A DNA stretch of 64,000 nucleotides from Maricaulis maris MCS10 (GTDB lineage Bacteria; Pseudomonadota; Alphaproteobacteria; Caulobacterales; Maricaulaceae). Positions 8,557 through 18,647 of this stretch are shown here, one piece after another (positions within the stretch are counted from its first letter, which is position 1; each line of letters opens with the position of its first letter). The stretch covers positions 3,054,001-3,118,000 of the forward strand of contig NC_008347.1 in the NCBI RefSeq assembly GCF_000014745.1, given 5' to 3'. A program made the translations under genes and the position numbers. The notes beneath the pieces were generated by a model that made no database searches, was not told where the DNA came from, and saw nothing but the letters and a program-made list of their open reading frames with translations.

Positions 8557-11500
8557 TCAGTGCATTGAAAGCGGCAAACGGATCCGGATCATAGCGTTAT
8601 TGGCTTCAAAATCGCCTTCGCCCAGACCGATCATCGAGACCTCGCCCGAGATGCGGCCACCATTTGCCATTTCCACTGTCAGACCCAAACGCGCGTCACC
8701 CCGCAAATGGCCGAGCGTTTGCAGTGTACCGGCAGCGTTGAACACATCGGCATCATCATAATCGTAGAGGGCCGTCACATTCAGGTAGGGCTCGACATAA
8801 CCGCCAGCGGCATTCTCGAACCGATATGCCACTTCAGGCCCGGCCGAAAGGCGCCCGATCGTGATGGTCTGACCGGGAATGAAAATGCCAAGCGTGTCGG
8901 TGTAGGAGTCCTGGCTTTCGTGGAAGTAAGCTAGGCCGACACCTGGCGTGACCCGCCATCCTCCGTGCAGGATATCGCCGGCCAGATTGGCCTCGATCAA
9001 CCAGCGATCCGTCTCGAAGCTGTCGGTATAGGTTCCAATCGGATTGACCGAATTGTCCGACCGCCCCCAGGCCGCACGCAAATCGAGATAGGTGCGGTCC
9101 GAAATCCGCGCGACCATATACGGGCCGGCCATCCAGCCATTCCCTTCAACCGCACTATTCCAGTCGCCCGTCGTCATGTCGGTCTGGTCGTACTGTAGCA
9201 AAACACCGGCGAGCACATTCGCGGAGACCATTATATCCGTCCCGACATGCACGATTGAGAAATCCGCATCCGAACCCAGGCCTGCCCGGTTGTCCGAGAC
9301 ACTTGCGACACTGGCCTGCATCCAGACATCAAGGCTGGACAAGCCGGTCCGGCCATTCAGCGAGAAGCGCTCAGCGCCCGGCTGTTGCGGTTGGCTCGCC
9401 TCGGCTGCCTGACGCAGCGCGCCCAGGCTCGTCGACATTTGTGCATTCAGGCGTCCGTCGCGGAAATCAGCAGCAAAACTGTTCGGCGTCGCCGAGCTCC
9501 GGTCGCTACGCATCCGCCCGGCTAAACGCGGGCTATTGGTCAGGATGAGATCGGCACGCGTAGCCATGAAGTTACGGATCGCAGACAGGGTCACTCCGCG
9601 GATATAGTCCTCATTCCGCCGATTGGCGAAGGTACAGACCATGTTCTCCTCGGCGTCGAGGTCGATCGTGACCTGACCGCTCGCGAGATCATAGATATTG
9701 CCGCCGTCCAGATCGCCGGTGCAGGACAGGGATGCGAGGTCCCAGCCTTCCGACGCCAACTGGGTCAGGACATAGCTCCCGCGAAGAACGTCATTGACGG
9801 TAGTGCTGGCACTACCACCGGCCGTCAGGACGGTTTGCCCGTCCAGCGCCGTGAGTGTCGAGGTGTAGGAGAAGCTTCCCTCCCCCTCTTCCGGGGCCGT
9901 TGTTCTCGTTATGATCGTCAGATCACCCAAGCGCGGTTCGATTGCAATGTTCACCGGTATCTCGAGCGTTTCCAGCGCATTGGCCTTTCTGCCCCCACCG
10001 CGCTGAGACGGCGGACTGACTTCGACCACCGTGATCGTTGCAGTGTAGGAGCCCGGGGCCAGGTCCAGGACGGCCGCGGTAAAGCTGACCGTGAACTCGA
10101 GGCTCCCGGTCGCAGGAATTGAACCTGAGGTCGGGTCGATCACCAGCCAGGGCTGGTCAGTCGATGCGGTGAAGTAGAAGGCTTCACCGCCGACGTTTTG
10201 CAGATCGAAACTGCTGGTGGCGCTGGTCGGATCATCGGTCAGCGTCGGCAGCTCGATTGTGACGTCAGGAATCACGGTCTCATCGACATCCGGCTCTGCG
10301 ATCTGGGTGAACTCACAAGTCACAGAGTCCGTCGGCCCCAGTGTCACTGTCGCGCTGCCCGTTGCAGAGTCCAGGACGGATGTCCCGCCGGTGCAGCCGA
10401 TCGCATCAAGATTAAACCCATCGACTGCGGCCGCCGTGAAGGTATAGCTACCCTCGACCAGGTCATTAAAGCTGGTCACGCCAGCCTGGCTAACTGTAGC
10501 GACGGAGAAGTCGCCAAGATCACCACTGAAGTCGAAACTTCCATCTGTAGCCCCGGTGATGGCAACGGCAACGAACAAAGAGCCGCGGCGCATTTCAACG
10601 CTGAGCAGGTCGGCCACCGGACTGTCCGGCAAGGCATTACCCGCGGCATCCGCGGCTGCAGAAACCGTGACATCCACATCCGCAGCCACCTGGCCGCCAT
10701 CGGTTACGCTATAGGTTGCGGTGTAGACGGTGTCACCCGCCGAGAAAGCGCCACTATCAAGCGACAATGTTGCCGAAAGGTCCGTCGAGAAAGTGAAAAC
10801 CGGCGCCTGGCCCGGATCCATGGCTTCGCTAAACGTGGCCGTAAGGGTGAAACTTCGGCCCACATCCTCGACTCGAAGATCGGCATCCGACACGGCAAGG
10901 CTGTCCAGCCCGGGCAAGCTCAGATCGGCATCCACTGCGAACTGCGTAGCGGCCACATTGGCGTTTCCGGCCGCGTCCTGAACCGAATTGGCGGCCAGAT
11001 TGACCGTCACCGATCCACTTGTTGCCGGCGTGACATCGACTGTGTAGCTGTTGCCTGAGCCGGCCAGATTGGCGGCGCTGCCATTGCCGACGGTGAAATC
11101 GGCCAACACCAAGCCGGTCACGTCCTCGGAGAAGTCCACAGAAACCGTGAATGTCCCGACTTGATCGATTGCCGGACCGGCAAGGGAGACCATCGGGGCT
11201 GTTTCGTCATTCTCGATCGAGAATTGCGCCGCCGCGACATTGCCATTGCCAGCGCCATCCTGGGCGGCGTTGCCGGCTACATTGACGGTAACCGTCCCGT
11301 CAGCCACTGGCGTAATCGTGGCAGTGTAAACGTTCGCACTGATTGCGGAGAAGCTCGACGCAGCACCATTTCCGACCGAGAAGTCGCCCAATGCTAAGCC
11401 AGTGACCGCTTCGGAGAAGGTCGCGGTGATTATGAAGGCACCGGATACCGGATCTGCAGAGCCAGTTGTCAGCACCACTGCCGGCCCGGTTTCGTCATTC

Positions 11501-14500
11501 TCGATCGAGAACTGGGTTGCTGCTGTACTGTCGTTGCCAGCGCTATCCTGAGCGGCACCGCCCGCGACATCAACTGTCACCGTGCCATCGATGGTCGGTG
11601 TGATCGTCGCCGTGTAAACTGTCGTGCTGGTTGCCGAGAAGTTCGAGGCTGATCCATTGCCCACAGACAAATCATCGACAGCAAAGCCTGTGACGGCTTC
11701 CGAGAAAGTCGCTGTGATTGCAAAGGCGCCAGAGACTGGGTCTGACGAGCCTGTTGTCAGGGCCACGGTCGGAACCGTCTCGTCATTATCGATCGAGAAT
11801 TGCGGTGCAGCGGTATTGTTATTGCCCGCCGCGTCCTGCGCGACAGCGCCGGCGACATCGACCGTTACCGTACCATCTGCCGCTGGCGTGATGGTCGCTG
11901 TGTAAACGGTCGCACTGGTCGCTGAGAAATCCGACGCCGTGCCGTTTCCGACCCCGAAGTCAGCTAGCACAAGGCCAGTGACGTTTTCGGAGAAGGTCGC
12001 CGTGATCGTGAAGGCTCCCGAGACCGGATCAGCCGATCCGGTTGAGAGGGCCACGGTCGGGGCTGTCTCATCGTTTTCGATCGTGAACTGGGTCGCCGCC
12101 AGGCTGGCATTGCCGGCGCTATCCTGGGCCGCGCCTGCTGCCACATCGATCGTGACCGAACCGTCGCCAGCCGGCGTGATGGTCGCCGTATATGCGGTGG
12201 CGCTGGTCGCCGAGAAGTTCGACGCCGCACCATTGCCAACCGAAAGATCACCCAGCCCGAAGCCGGTCACACTTTCAGAGAAGGTCGCTGTGATCGTGAA
12301 CGCACCGGACACCGGATCTGCAGAGCCAGTCGTCAGCACCACTGCCGGCCCGGTCTCATCGTTTTCGATCGAGAACTGGCTTGCTGCCGCATTGCCATTC
12401 CCCGCGCCATCGTGAGCGGCACCCGCCGCCACATCGACCGTTACCGTGCCGTCAGTGGCCGGTGTGATCGTGGCGGTATATACCGTCGTGCTGGTCGCCA
12501 AGAAATTCGACACCGACCCGTTGCCGACTGCGAAATCGTCCACAGCAAAGCCTGTGACGGCTTCTGAGAAAGTCGCCGTAATCGTAAAGGCGCCGGAGAC
12601 CGGATCCGAAGAGCCGGTGGTCAGCGTAACAGTCGACAACGTCTCGTCATTCTCGATCGAGAATTGCGTTGCCGCGGAATTGTCATTGCCCGCCGCGTCC
12701 TGCGCGACAGCGCCGGCCACATCAACCGTTACCGTGCCGTCAGCGGCCGGTGTGATCGTTGCGGTATATACCGTCGCGCTGGTCGCCGCGAAATCCGAGG
12801 CCGACCCGTTGCCGACCGAGAAATCGCCGACGGCAAAGCCGGTGACACTTTCCGAGAAGGTCGCGGTGATCGTGAACGTACCGGAGACCGGATCAGCCGA
12901 TCCGGTGGACAAGGCCACAGTCGGGAGCGTCTCGTCGTTTTCTATTGAGAACTGTGTCGCCGCAGCATTGCCATTGCCCGCGCCGTCCTGGGCAGCATTC
13001 GCCCCCACATCGACCGTCACCGAACCATCCGAGGCCGGTGTGATCGTCGCAGTGTAGACTGTGACACTCATGGCCGCGAAATTCGACGCCCCACCATTGC
13101 CAACCGAGAAGTCACCCAGTCCGAAACCGTTGACGCCTTCGGAGAAGGTCGCGGTGATCGTGAACGCACCGGACACTGGGTCCACAGAGCCGGTTGTCAG
13201 CACCACGGTCGGAACGGTCTCGTCATTCTCGATCGAGAATTGCGTTGCTGCCGTACTGTCGTTGCCAGCGCTATCCTGGGCGGCACCGCCCGCGACATCA
13301 ACTGTCACCGTACCATCTGCCGCCGGCGTTATTGTCGCCGTGTAGACGGTGGCACTGGTCGCCGAGAAGTTCGACACCGCACCATTGCCAACCGCAAAAT
13401 CCCCGGCCGCGAAGCTGGTGACATCTTCTGAGAAAGTCGCCGTGATTGTGAATGTACCCGCAATGGGGTCGGCGGCGCCACTTGTCAGCGCCACTGTCGG
13501 AACGGTTTCATCATTCTCGATCGAGAATTGCGTTGCAGCAGCATTGTTATTGCCCGCATCATCCTGAGCGACAGCGCCAGATATATCGACCGTGACCGTG
13601 CCGTCGGCGGCCGGCGTAATCGTGGCGGTGTAGACTGTGGCACTCGTGGCCGCGAAATTCGACGCCGCTCCATTGCCAACCGAGAAGTCACCCAGTCCGA
13701 AACCGTTGACGCCTTCGGAGAACGTCGCCGTGATTGCAAACGCACCGGAGACCGGATCAGCCGATCCGGTCGAGAGGGCCACTGTTGGGGGTGTCTCGTC
13801 ATTTTCGATGACAAATTGGGTCGCAGCCACATTGTCATTGCCGGCGGCATCCTGAGCTACGCCGGACCCGACATCCACCGTGACGGAACCGTCAGCCGAA
13901 GGGGTCACAGTAGCGGAGAAGTCACCGCCGCCATTATCGGAAAAGGCCGAAAGAGCCCCATTACCGACGCTGATATCGCCCACCAGAAAGCCAGTAACCG
14001 CCTCACCGAAGTCGACAGTGAGCGAGAAGGCGCCGGACACCGGGTCCGCGGAACCGGTTGAGATCGACGGTGTTGGCCCGGTCAGATCAAGCGCAACTGT
14101 ATTGGTGACAGCTGTCGCGGCATTGCCGGAGGCGTCCGTGAGGACGACACTGACGGTCAGCGTACCTTCATTGAGACCGGAAACATCGACCCCGGAGACC
14201 TGGAATTCAGACGGGTCCCCCGCAGCGGGAATAGGGATATTGCCGGTTCCGGTGACGTTAGCGCCACCGCCATCCGACGAGATTGTATAGCTGTAATTGG
14301 TCAGGGTTTCCGGGTCATCGATCGTAAATGACGCGGCCGCATAGTTTGATGCCCCGTAAAGCGCCGCGTCGAACGCGACAGTATGACCGGAGGGCGCGAT
14401 ATTGTCGGTGCCGACACCCATGATGCCAAACAGGAACGGGGCCTCGTCTCCATCATCATTGGCGATGGAAACCGTCGCATTTGACGCACCCGCTATAGCG

Positions 14501-17217
14501 GGATCAAACAAAATTGTGAACGTCGTCGAATCGCCCGCCGCCACGGTCGTGGCAGGTTGAGCGGTGACCGAAAAATCATTTGACCCTGAAATCGAGACGG
14601 CCTCGCTGCCAAGCGTGAGGGCGGCGCCGCCATCATTATTGATGGTGAAGGTGGCAGACGCGGCTCCGCTGTCCGCCGCCAAGCTGCCGAAATCCGTTCC
14701 ATCCGCAACGGATGGCGATGCGTCTGCGTAGGCGATATTGATTGTGTTACCAGCACCCGCCACGCGAATTTCCGGCAAAACGGTTCCCACGCCAGCAATG
14801 GCAAAATCATAGCTCGCCTCATCTGCGTCATCACTGGTGACAGTGACAGTCGCGGCGCGCGATGCAGCGACAGACGGATCAAACCCAATTGTAAAAGTCG
14901 TGGTCGCACCCGGCGTAACGCTGGCAGCCGGGGCTGAAGTAATGGAAAAATCCGCCATATTCGCACCCGAAAGCGCGACGTTTGTGATCGTCAGCGTGTC
15001 TGTGCCCAGATTTTCAATTGTGAAGGTCCGCGAGGAGGTACCAGCTGTCACATCGGTGGGCACGAATTGGGTATGGTCCGCCAGGCTCGGCGAGACGTCC
15101 CCATCGACAATCGAAACCGAATTACCTTCAATATCAATCTCCGGGTCGCCGGCCACCGCGTCGAATGTGAACGTGTTCGACAAGGCGTTATCATCGCCCT
15201 CAGCATCCTGAACGACAGCCGCCGGAAGGAAAACCGCGACCGCGCCGGTACCTACGGGCGAAACGGTGAGCGTCCAGTCAGAGCCAGACCCGGAAAGTCC
15301 GTCCGACGTCGCATTGGTGAGGGCGAAATCACCGGCGACAAGATCGGTGATCGGCTCACTGAAGCGGACAGCGATATCACGGGAGAACGCTACGCCGAGA
15401 TCATCTGTATCGCCTGAAATCGTGACGCTGGGCGGAGTGCCGCCCGGGACATTGACGTCAAAGCTGTCAGACGCGGGATCAATCGTCACAGCACCATCGT
15501 CGGAACGGGTCGCAGTCAGATTGCCGGTTGTATTTGTGTAGGTTCCATCAGCCGCGCCCGCAGGGACGCTGAGCGTGACGGTGAAGGTACAAGAGCCCTC
15601 GGATGCCAAGTTTCCACCCGTCAGCGACAGGACACTTGTTCCGGTCAGACTCGAACCGGCACCGCAAACATCCGACAGCGGCGTCCCCGTGGCAGTCGCA
15701 CTGCTCAACATGGCGTCGAGGTCATCCGTGAACGCGATGCCCGTTGTTGTGAAAGCACCCGTCGCTGCAATGAAAAACTCAACGTCGATTGTGTCGCCCG
15801 GCGCCACTTCGTCGTCCGCGAAGGTTTTGGTGAACTGGATCGTGCCACCGGCTCCCTCGGCGAAATCAACGGTCAGGACGTCTGCAGCCTGCGTGTCCGT
15901 GTAGCTATCGACGCCGAGATTGTAGTTCAGCGCGGTCGTACTGAAACCGTAATTGCCGGCTGCAAGCGCGTCATCAATCTCAATCGGCAGGTCAAATGAA
16001 CAGCTGCCGCCAGACAGAAGCTCCATCGAGCTGAACCGAACAAACGTGTTGGCACTAAACAAAGTCGCAGTCGAACTCGCACCGCAAGGCAGGGCAGCGG
16101 GCGCGACGCCGACAAAGTCGGTGCTCGACGAGGCATCAATGTCGAGGTCAAATTGGCCGGCCGTCAGGTCGTCGGCAGAATTATTGGTGATGGTAAAACG
16201 CAACGTCGCCTGATCAAGCGGGTCGACCGGATTCGCCACGAAGACTGCCGTGAAGTCGACATCATCCCGTGGATCACCATCAACATCGTAGACCACGCTG
16301 TAGACACTTGAAGCGGTATTGTCGTTGCCGGACTGGTCGACCACGGTCGCAGCAGGCAGTTGAACGGTAATCGGCGTACCGGCACCAGTCGGCGTCACCT
16401 CGATTGTGACCGAGGAAACACCGTCTCCCGTTTGAGCGGCGTCCCCTCCCAGGTCGGCGAAGGCAACAGTTGCATTCGCGACGACAAGATCGCTCACCGC
16501 GAAGCCGTCAATCGTCTCCGAATACAATCCAAACTCGAGGAAGCTGATATCAATGTTGAACGGTGCATCCACCGGTCCGCCCGGCCCTGTAATAACTGGC
16601 GATGGCGCGGCAGTATCGAGGCCGACCTCGATATTGAAATCGTCCCAGTCGCGATCAATCGCGCCAGAAGTGGAGCCGGTGCCCGTTATATTACTTGGAG
16701 ACGCCACATAGGTGTTCGAAGCGCTCGACGCAGGCGTCGACGCGGGGATCGAAACCGAATAGCGGATGAGGCATTGGCCAACCGGGTCGACGCTGGACAC
16801 AGAAACCAGCCCCAAACCGTTGGACGAGACCTCTGGAGTCCCGCAGTTAAAGGTGGAAATCGACCCGAGATCGAGACGCGCACCCGCCAATACCGCGCCG
16901 TAATCCACGGTAAATGTGAAGCCTGTAAGGGTCTCTGATCCGTTCCCCCAAATAGTGTGGCTGATGAATGCATTTTCACCCGGGTCGATCCGCGGCTCAT
17001 CGCCGGTCTCGTAAGTAGCGCTCGAGGCAGTCACGAAAAACTGCGCTGACGCATCGGAGGCCGCCAGGGCGCCACCCGCCAGGCCGGCCGCAAGAAGAGC
17101 CGCCAAGCGCACGGGCGCAATTCTGGGTATCGCTATACTGGATTTTGCCTGACCGGCTCCCCGCGACGGAAACTCAGAACGGCCAAAGATCGAAACAAAA
17201 CCCAAGATATCGCGCAT
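8557..17217 (-). CDS. Giant autotransporter-like surface protein with tandem bacterial Ig-like repeats
   Basis: 2886 residues, about 8.7 kb. The start ATG at 17217 has GGGGGA five bases upstream. Order of parts: a long signal peptide (hydrophobic core RLAALLAAGLAGGALAA, cut near residue 59); mixed beta domains; a DUF7933-like region (from about residue 450); two choice-of-anchor-D/ASPM-Hydin-like units (FTIENLGTDTLTITN and AGDSTTFTILFDP); eleven Ig-like (Big_12-type) repeats at about 1050-2095, each with TGSADPVSGAFTITATFSE and DGTVTVDV signatures; two prealbumin-like modules; then a roughly 290-residue C-terminal beta-barrel of autotransporter type (from about 2600). Likely a secreted adhesin or S-layer-like filament anchored in the outer membrane. 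The barrel ends PLSMH rather than in the usual Phe or Trp. No catalytic domain was seen. Confidence 0.85.
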   Translation of the reverse strand: MRDILGFVSIFGRSEFPSRGAGQAKSSIAIPRIAPVRLAALLAAGLAGGALAASDASAQFFVTASSATYETGDEPRIDPGENAFISHTIWGNGSETLTGFTFTVDYGAVLAGARLDLGSISTFNCGTPEVSSNGLGLVSVSSVDPVGQCLIRYSVSIPASTPASSASNTYVASPSNITGTGSTSGAIDRDWDDFNIEVGLDTAAPSPVITGPGGPVDAPFNIDISFLEFGLYSETIDGFAVSDLVVANATVAFADLGGDAAQTGDGVSSVTIEVTPTGAGTPITVQLPAATVVDQSGNDNTASSVYSVVYDVDGDPRDDVDFTAVFVANPVDPLDQATLRFTITNNSADDLTAGQFDLDIDASSSTDFVGVAPAALPCGASSTATLFSANTFVRFSSMELLSGGSCSFDLPIEIDDALAAGNYGFSTTALNYNLGVDSYTDTQAADVLTVDFAEGAGGTIQFTKTFADDEVAPGDTIDVEFFIAATGAFTTTGIAFTDDLDAMLSSATATGTPLSDVCGAGSSLTGTSVLSLTGGNLASEGSCTFTVTLSVPAGAADGTYTNTTGNLTATRSDDGAVTIDPASDSFDVNVPGGTPPSVTISGDTDDLGVAFSRDIAVRFSEPITDLVAGDFALTNATSDGLSGSGSDWTLTVSPVGTGAVAVFLPAAVVQDAEGDDNALSNTFTFDAVAGDPEIDIEGNSVSIVDGDVSPSLADHTQFVPTDVTAGTSSRTFTIENLGTDTLTITNVALSGANMADFSITSAPAASVTPGATTTFTIGFDPSVAASRAATVTVTSDDADEASYDFAIAGVGTVLPEIRVAGAGNTINIAYADASPSVADGTDFGSLAADSGAASATFTINNDGGAALTLGSEAVSISGSNDFSVTAQPATTVAAGDSTTFTILFDPAIAGASNATVSIANDDGDEAPFLFGIMGVGTDNIAPSGHTVAFDAALYGASNYAAASFTIDDPETLTNYSYTISSDGGGANVTGTGNIPIPAAGDPSEFQVSGVDVSGLNEGTLTVSVVLTDASGNAATAVTNTVALDLTGPTPSISTGSADPVSGAFSLTVDFGEAVTGFLVGDISVGNGALSAFSDNGGGDFSATVTPSADGSVTVDVGSGVAQDAAGNDNVAATQFVIENDETPPTVALSTGSADPVSGAFAITATFSEGVNGFGLGDFSVGNGAASNFAATSATVYTATITPAADGTVTVDISGAVAQDDAGNNNAAATQFSIENDETVPTVALTSGAADPIAGTFTITATFSEDVTSFAAGDFAVGNGAVSNFSATSATVYTATITPAADGTVTVDVAGGAAQDSAGNDSTAATQFSIENDETVPTVVLTTGSVDPVSGAFTITATFSEGVNGFGLGDFSVGNGGASNFAAMSVTVYTATITPASDGSVTVDVGANAAQDGAGNGNAAATQFSIENDETLPTVALSTGSADPVSGTFTITATFSESVTGFAVGDFSVGNGSASDFAATSATVYTATITPAADGTVTVDVAGAVAQDAAGNDNSAATQFSIENDETLSTVTLTTGSSDPVSGAFTITATFSEAVTGFAVDDFAVGNGSVSNFLATSTTVYTATITPATDGTVTVDVAAGAAHDGAGNGNAAASQFSIENDETGPAVVLTTGSADPVSGAFTITATFSESVTGFGLGDLSVGNGAASNFSATSATAYTATITPAGDGSVTIDVAAGAAQDSAGNASLAATQFTIENDETAPTVALSTGSADPVSGAFTITATFSENVTGLVLADFGVGNGTASDFSATSATVYTATITPAADGTVTVDVAGAVAQDAAGNNNTAAPQFSIDNDETVPTVALTTGSSDPVSGAFAITATFSEAVTGFAVDDLSVGNGSASNFSATSTTVYTATITPTIDGTVTVDVAGGAAQDSAGNDSTAATQFSIENDETGPAVVLTTGSADPVSGAFIITATFSEAVTGLALGDFSVGNGAASSFSAISANVYTATITPVADGTVTVNVAGNAAQDGAGNGNVAAAQFSIENDETAPMVSLAGPAIDQVGTFTVSVDFSEDVTGLVLADFTVGNGSAANLAGSGNSYTVDVTPATSGSVTVNLAANSVQDAAGNANVAATQFAVDADLSLPGLDSLAVSDADLRVEDVGRSFTLTATFSEAMDPGQAPVFTFSTDLSATLSLDSGAFSAGDTVYTATYSVTDGGQVAADVDVTVSAAADAAGNALPDSPVADLLSVEMRRGSLFVAVAITGATDGSFDFSGDLGDFSVATVSQAGVTSFNDLVEGSYTFTAAAVDGFNLDAIGCTGGTSVLDSATGSATVTLGPTDSVTCEFTQIAEPDVDETVIPDVTIELPTLTDDPTSATSSFDLQNVGGEAFYFTASTDQPWLVIDPTSGSIPATGSLEFTVSFTAAVLDLAPGSYTATITVVEVSPPSQRGGGRKANALETLEIPVNIAIEPRLGDLTIITRTTAPEEGEGSFSYTSTLTALDGQTVLTAGGSASTTVNDVLRGSYVLTQLASEGWDLASLSCTGDLDGGNIYDLASGQVTIDLDAEENMVCTFANRRNEDYIRGVTLSAIRNFMATRADLILTNSPRLAGRMRSDRSSATPNSFAADFRDGRLNAQMSTSLGALRQAAEASQPQQPGAERFSLNGRTGLSSLDVWMQASVASVSDNRAGLGSDADFSIVHVGTDIMVSANVLAGVLLQYDQTDMTTGDWNSAVEGNGWMAGPYMVARISDRTYLDLRAAWGRSDNSVNPIGTYTDSFETDRWLIEANLAGDILHGGWRVTPGVGLAYFHESQDSYTDTLGIFIPGQTITIGRLSAGPEVAYRFENAAGGYVEPYLNVTALYDYDDADVFNAAGTLQTLGHLRGDARLGLTVEMANGGRISGEVSMIGLGEGDFEANNAMIRIRLPLSMH
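10915..14065 (-). repeat. Eleven tandem coding repeats, exact 288-bp period
   Basis: The junction motif (plus strand GTCTCGTCATTCTCGATCGA and variants, coding for the ENDET linker) recurs at about 11201, 11489, 11777, 12065, 12353, 12641, 12929, 13217, 13505 and 13793, always 288 bp apart. That gives eleven 96-codon units with no insertion or deletion between the ten junctions. The first and last units are the most divergent. Inner units are near-identical over long stretches at DNA level, which suggests homogenisation by recombination. Confidence 0.92.
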
Positions 17218-17421
17218 ATTTTCCCCCGTGCAGACGCGCCAACAGTGCGCCTAACTCCCACTTACCCCAGACGGATTGGAACACCCCCGCCAACGAAGCT
17301 GATTCACGGTACAACTAAAGCCTGAAAGAACAAAGCCAAATCGGGCCTGAGCGGGAACTATTACCCGGGAGATGTCAGACAAAAACGGGTCGATCTCGCA
17401 TGACCGGGTCTGACCCTACTT

Positions 17422-17447
17422 TTGGCCGCGAGCTGGCGCCATTCGAC
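17422..17447 (-). repeat. Remnant of a second IS6-type transposase 3' end
   Basis: The segment GGCCGCGAGCTGGCGCC plus ATTCG differs at only two of 22 positions from 17523-17544, which is the 3' end of the neighbouring transposase gene (codons for EWRQLVA). It sits about 100 bp outside that gene, beyond the proposed IS end, in the same orientation. This looks like the trimmed end of an older related copy. Confidence 0.5.
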
Positions 17448-17468
17448 TAGGTTCTGTACCCATAAATT

Positions 17469-18276
17469 GGTGCTGTCAGACTAAACCGGACTGGTCTCGA
17501 AAGACATTCTTTGCCCCTGACTCAGGCCACGAGTTGGCGCCATTCGGCCAAGGCGACGGAGCGGTTTTCCTTGAAGTCGGGTCGCGAGTAGAGGTGGCGC
17601 TCGAGGCTGAAGTGATTGTGGATGGACGATTGGACGGTGGCGAACTTCTGGAGGCTTTTCGGGCGCCTGAACTTGCCCATGGTTTTCTCTCGGCGCCGTA
17701 GGGGCTGGTGCGAGTTTTCGGCCCGGTTGTTGCGCCACCTCCCGGTCTCCTGGCGGCCCACAACCCCCAGCTCCCGAAGCGCTGATTTGTAGCTGCGCAA
17801 CTTGTCGGTGACCACCACTTCCGGGCGGCCATATCGCTTCATCGCCTTGCGCAGAAATTTCAGCGCTGCCTTGCGATCACGATGCTTGGTGACATACGTC
17901 TTCAGCACCTCACCTTCGTGATCGACGGCCCGCCAGAGGTAGCGGAGCTCGCCGTTGATCCGAACGAAAACCTCATCCAGATGCCAAGTCCAATTTGAGT
18001 AGTGCCCATTCTGAACGCGGCGCTTGCGGATCGATTTCGCAAACAGCGGTCCGAAGCGGTTCCACCAGCAGCGAACCGTCTCGTGCGTGATGTCGATACC
18101 GCGCTCGTGGAGCAAATCTTCCACGTTCCGAAGCGAGAGCGGGGAACGGATATACATCATCACCGCCAGGCGGATGATTTCGGGCGAAGTCTTGAAGTAC
18201 CGGAACGGATTACGCATCGGAGAACGCTACGAAACAGGGACTCGGCGCTCAAGCGATTCTCCTCTGACACTGCCCC
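17469..18276 (-). mobile_element. IS6-family insertion sequence
   Basis: About 0.8 kb, the normal size for this family, enclosing one transposase gene. The proposed ends are imperfect: GGTGCTGTCAGACTAAAC at 17469 inward, and on the other side GGCAGTGTCAGAGGAGAA read inward from 18274, sharing TGTCAGA. The eight bases outside each end do not match, so I see no target duplication. That is common after IS6 cointegration and rearrangement. The element separates the promoter side of the giant surface-protein gene from tRNA-Ser. End positions are approximate. Confidence 0.65.
17522..18217 (-). CDS. IS6-family DDE transposase
   Basis: 231 residues, full length for IS6/IS26-like transposases. The N-terminal helix-turn-helix region includes SLRNVEDLLHERGIDITHETVRCW, split here only by the writing limit: SLRNVEDLLHERG then IDITHETVRCW. 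The catalytic acidic triad is visible in TWHLDEVFVRI (first Asp), VVTDKLRSYKSA (second Asp) and NNRAENSHQPLRRREK (Glu followed by the K/R helix). No frameshift or internal stop is visible, so the element may still be active. Confidence 0.93.
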   Translation of the reverse strand: MRNPFRYFKTSPEIIRLAVMMYIRSPLSLRNVEDLLHERGIDITHETVRCWWNRFGPLFAKSIRKRRVQNGHYSNWTWHLDEVFVRINGELRYLWRAVDHEGEVLKTYVTKHRDRKAALKFLRKAMKRYGRPEVVVTDKLRSYKSALRELGVVGRQETGRWRNNRAENSHQPLRRREKTMGKFRRPKSLQKFATVQSSIHNHFSLERHLYSRPDFKENRSVALAEWRQLVA

Positions 18277-18403
18277 GGTGGGCCATATCGCGCCCGGATC
18301 GCCGAGACACCCAAGTCTCCATGCAAGGAAAATTCCGCGAAGGCCCGGAACCACAGCGGGAAATGCGCGGCGCCATTTTATCTAATTATTTCAAGAAGAT
18401 ATG

Positions 18404-18493
18404 TGGCGGAGAGAGAGGGATTCGAACCCTCGGAACGCTTGCGCGCTCAACGGTTTTCGAGACCGCCCCGATCGACCACTCCGGCACCTCTCC
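18404..18493 (-). tRNA. tRNA-Ser (anticodon CGA)
   Basis: Reverse-strand cloverleaf of 90 nt including an encoded CCA. The acceptor GGAGAGG pairs with TCTCTCC; the anticodon loop CTCGAAA gives CGA (reads UCG); a long variable arm TGAGCGCGCAAGCGTTC marks a class II tRNA; the T-arm is GAGGGTTCGAATCCCTC. It stands alone, between the IS6 element and a small lipoprotein gene. Confidence 0.96.
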
Positions 18494-18647
18494 GCGGGGA
18501 AGCGGGGTTTTGACTGACTGGTGAGACAAAATCAAGAGGCGGATGCGGTCGCTGCGCTTGCGGGCACAGCAAAACCTGCTTTTGCCAACCTCCCAGTCTC
18601 CTACTAAGCTCATCGCCAACAACACACTAACGGGGTTCACGATCATA

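Noticed and set aside
10198-13057. Open frames on the plus strand opposite the Ig-like repeats
   Set aside because: They repeat with the same 288-bp period and only mirror the composition of the repeats; no start signals or family resemblance.
10915-14065. CRISPR array
   Set aside because: The units are 288 bp, in frame and protein-coding, with no short repeat-spacer structure and no cas genes.
17461-18284. Target-site duplication around the IS6 element
   Set aside because: The eight bases outside the proposed ends (CATAAATT and CCGGTGGG) do not match.
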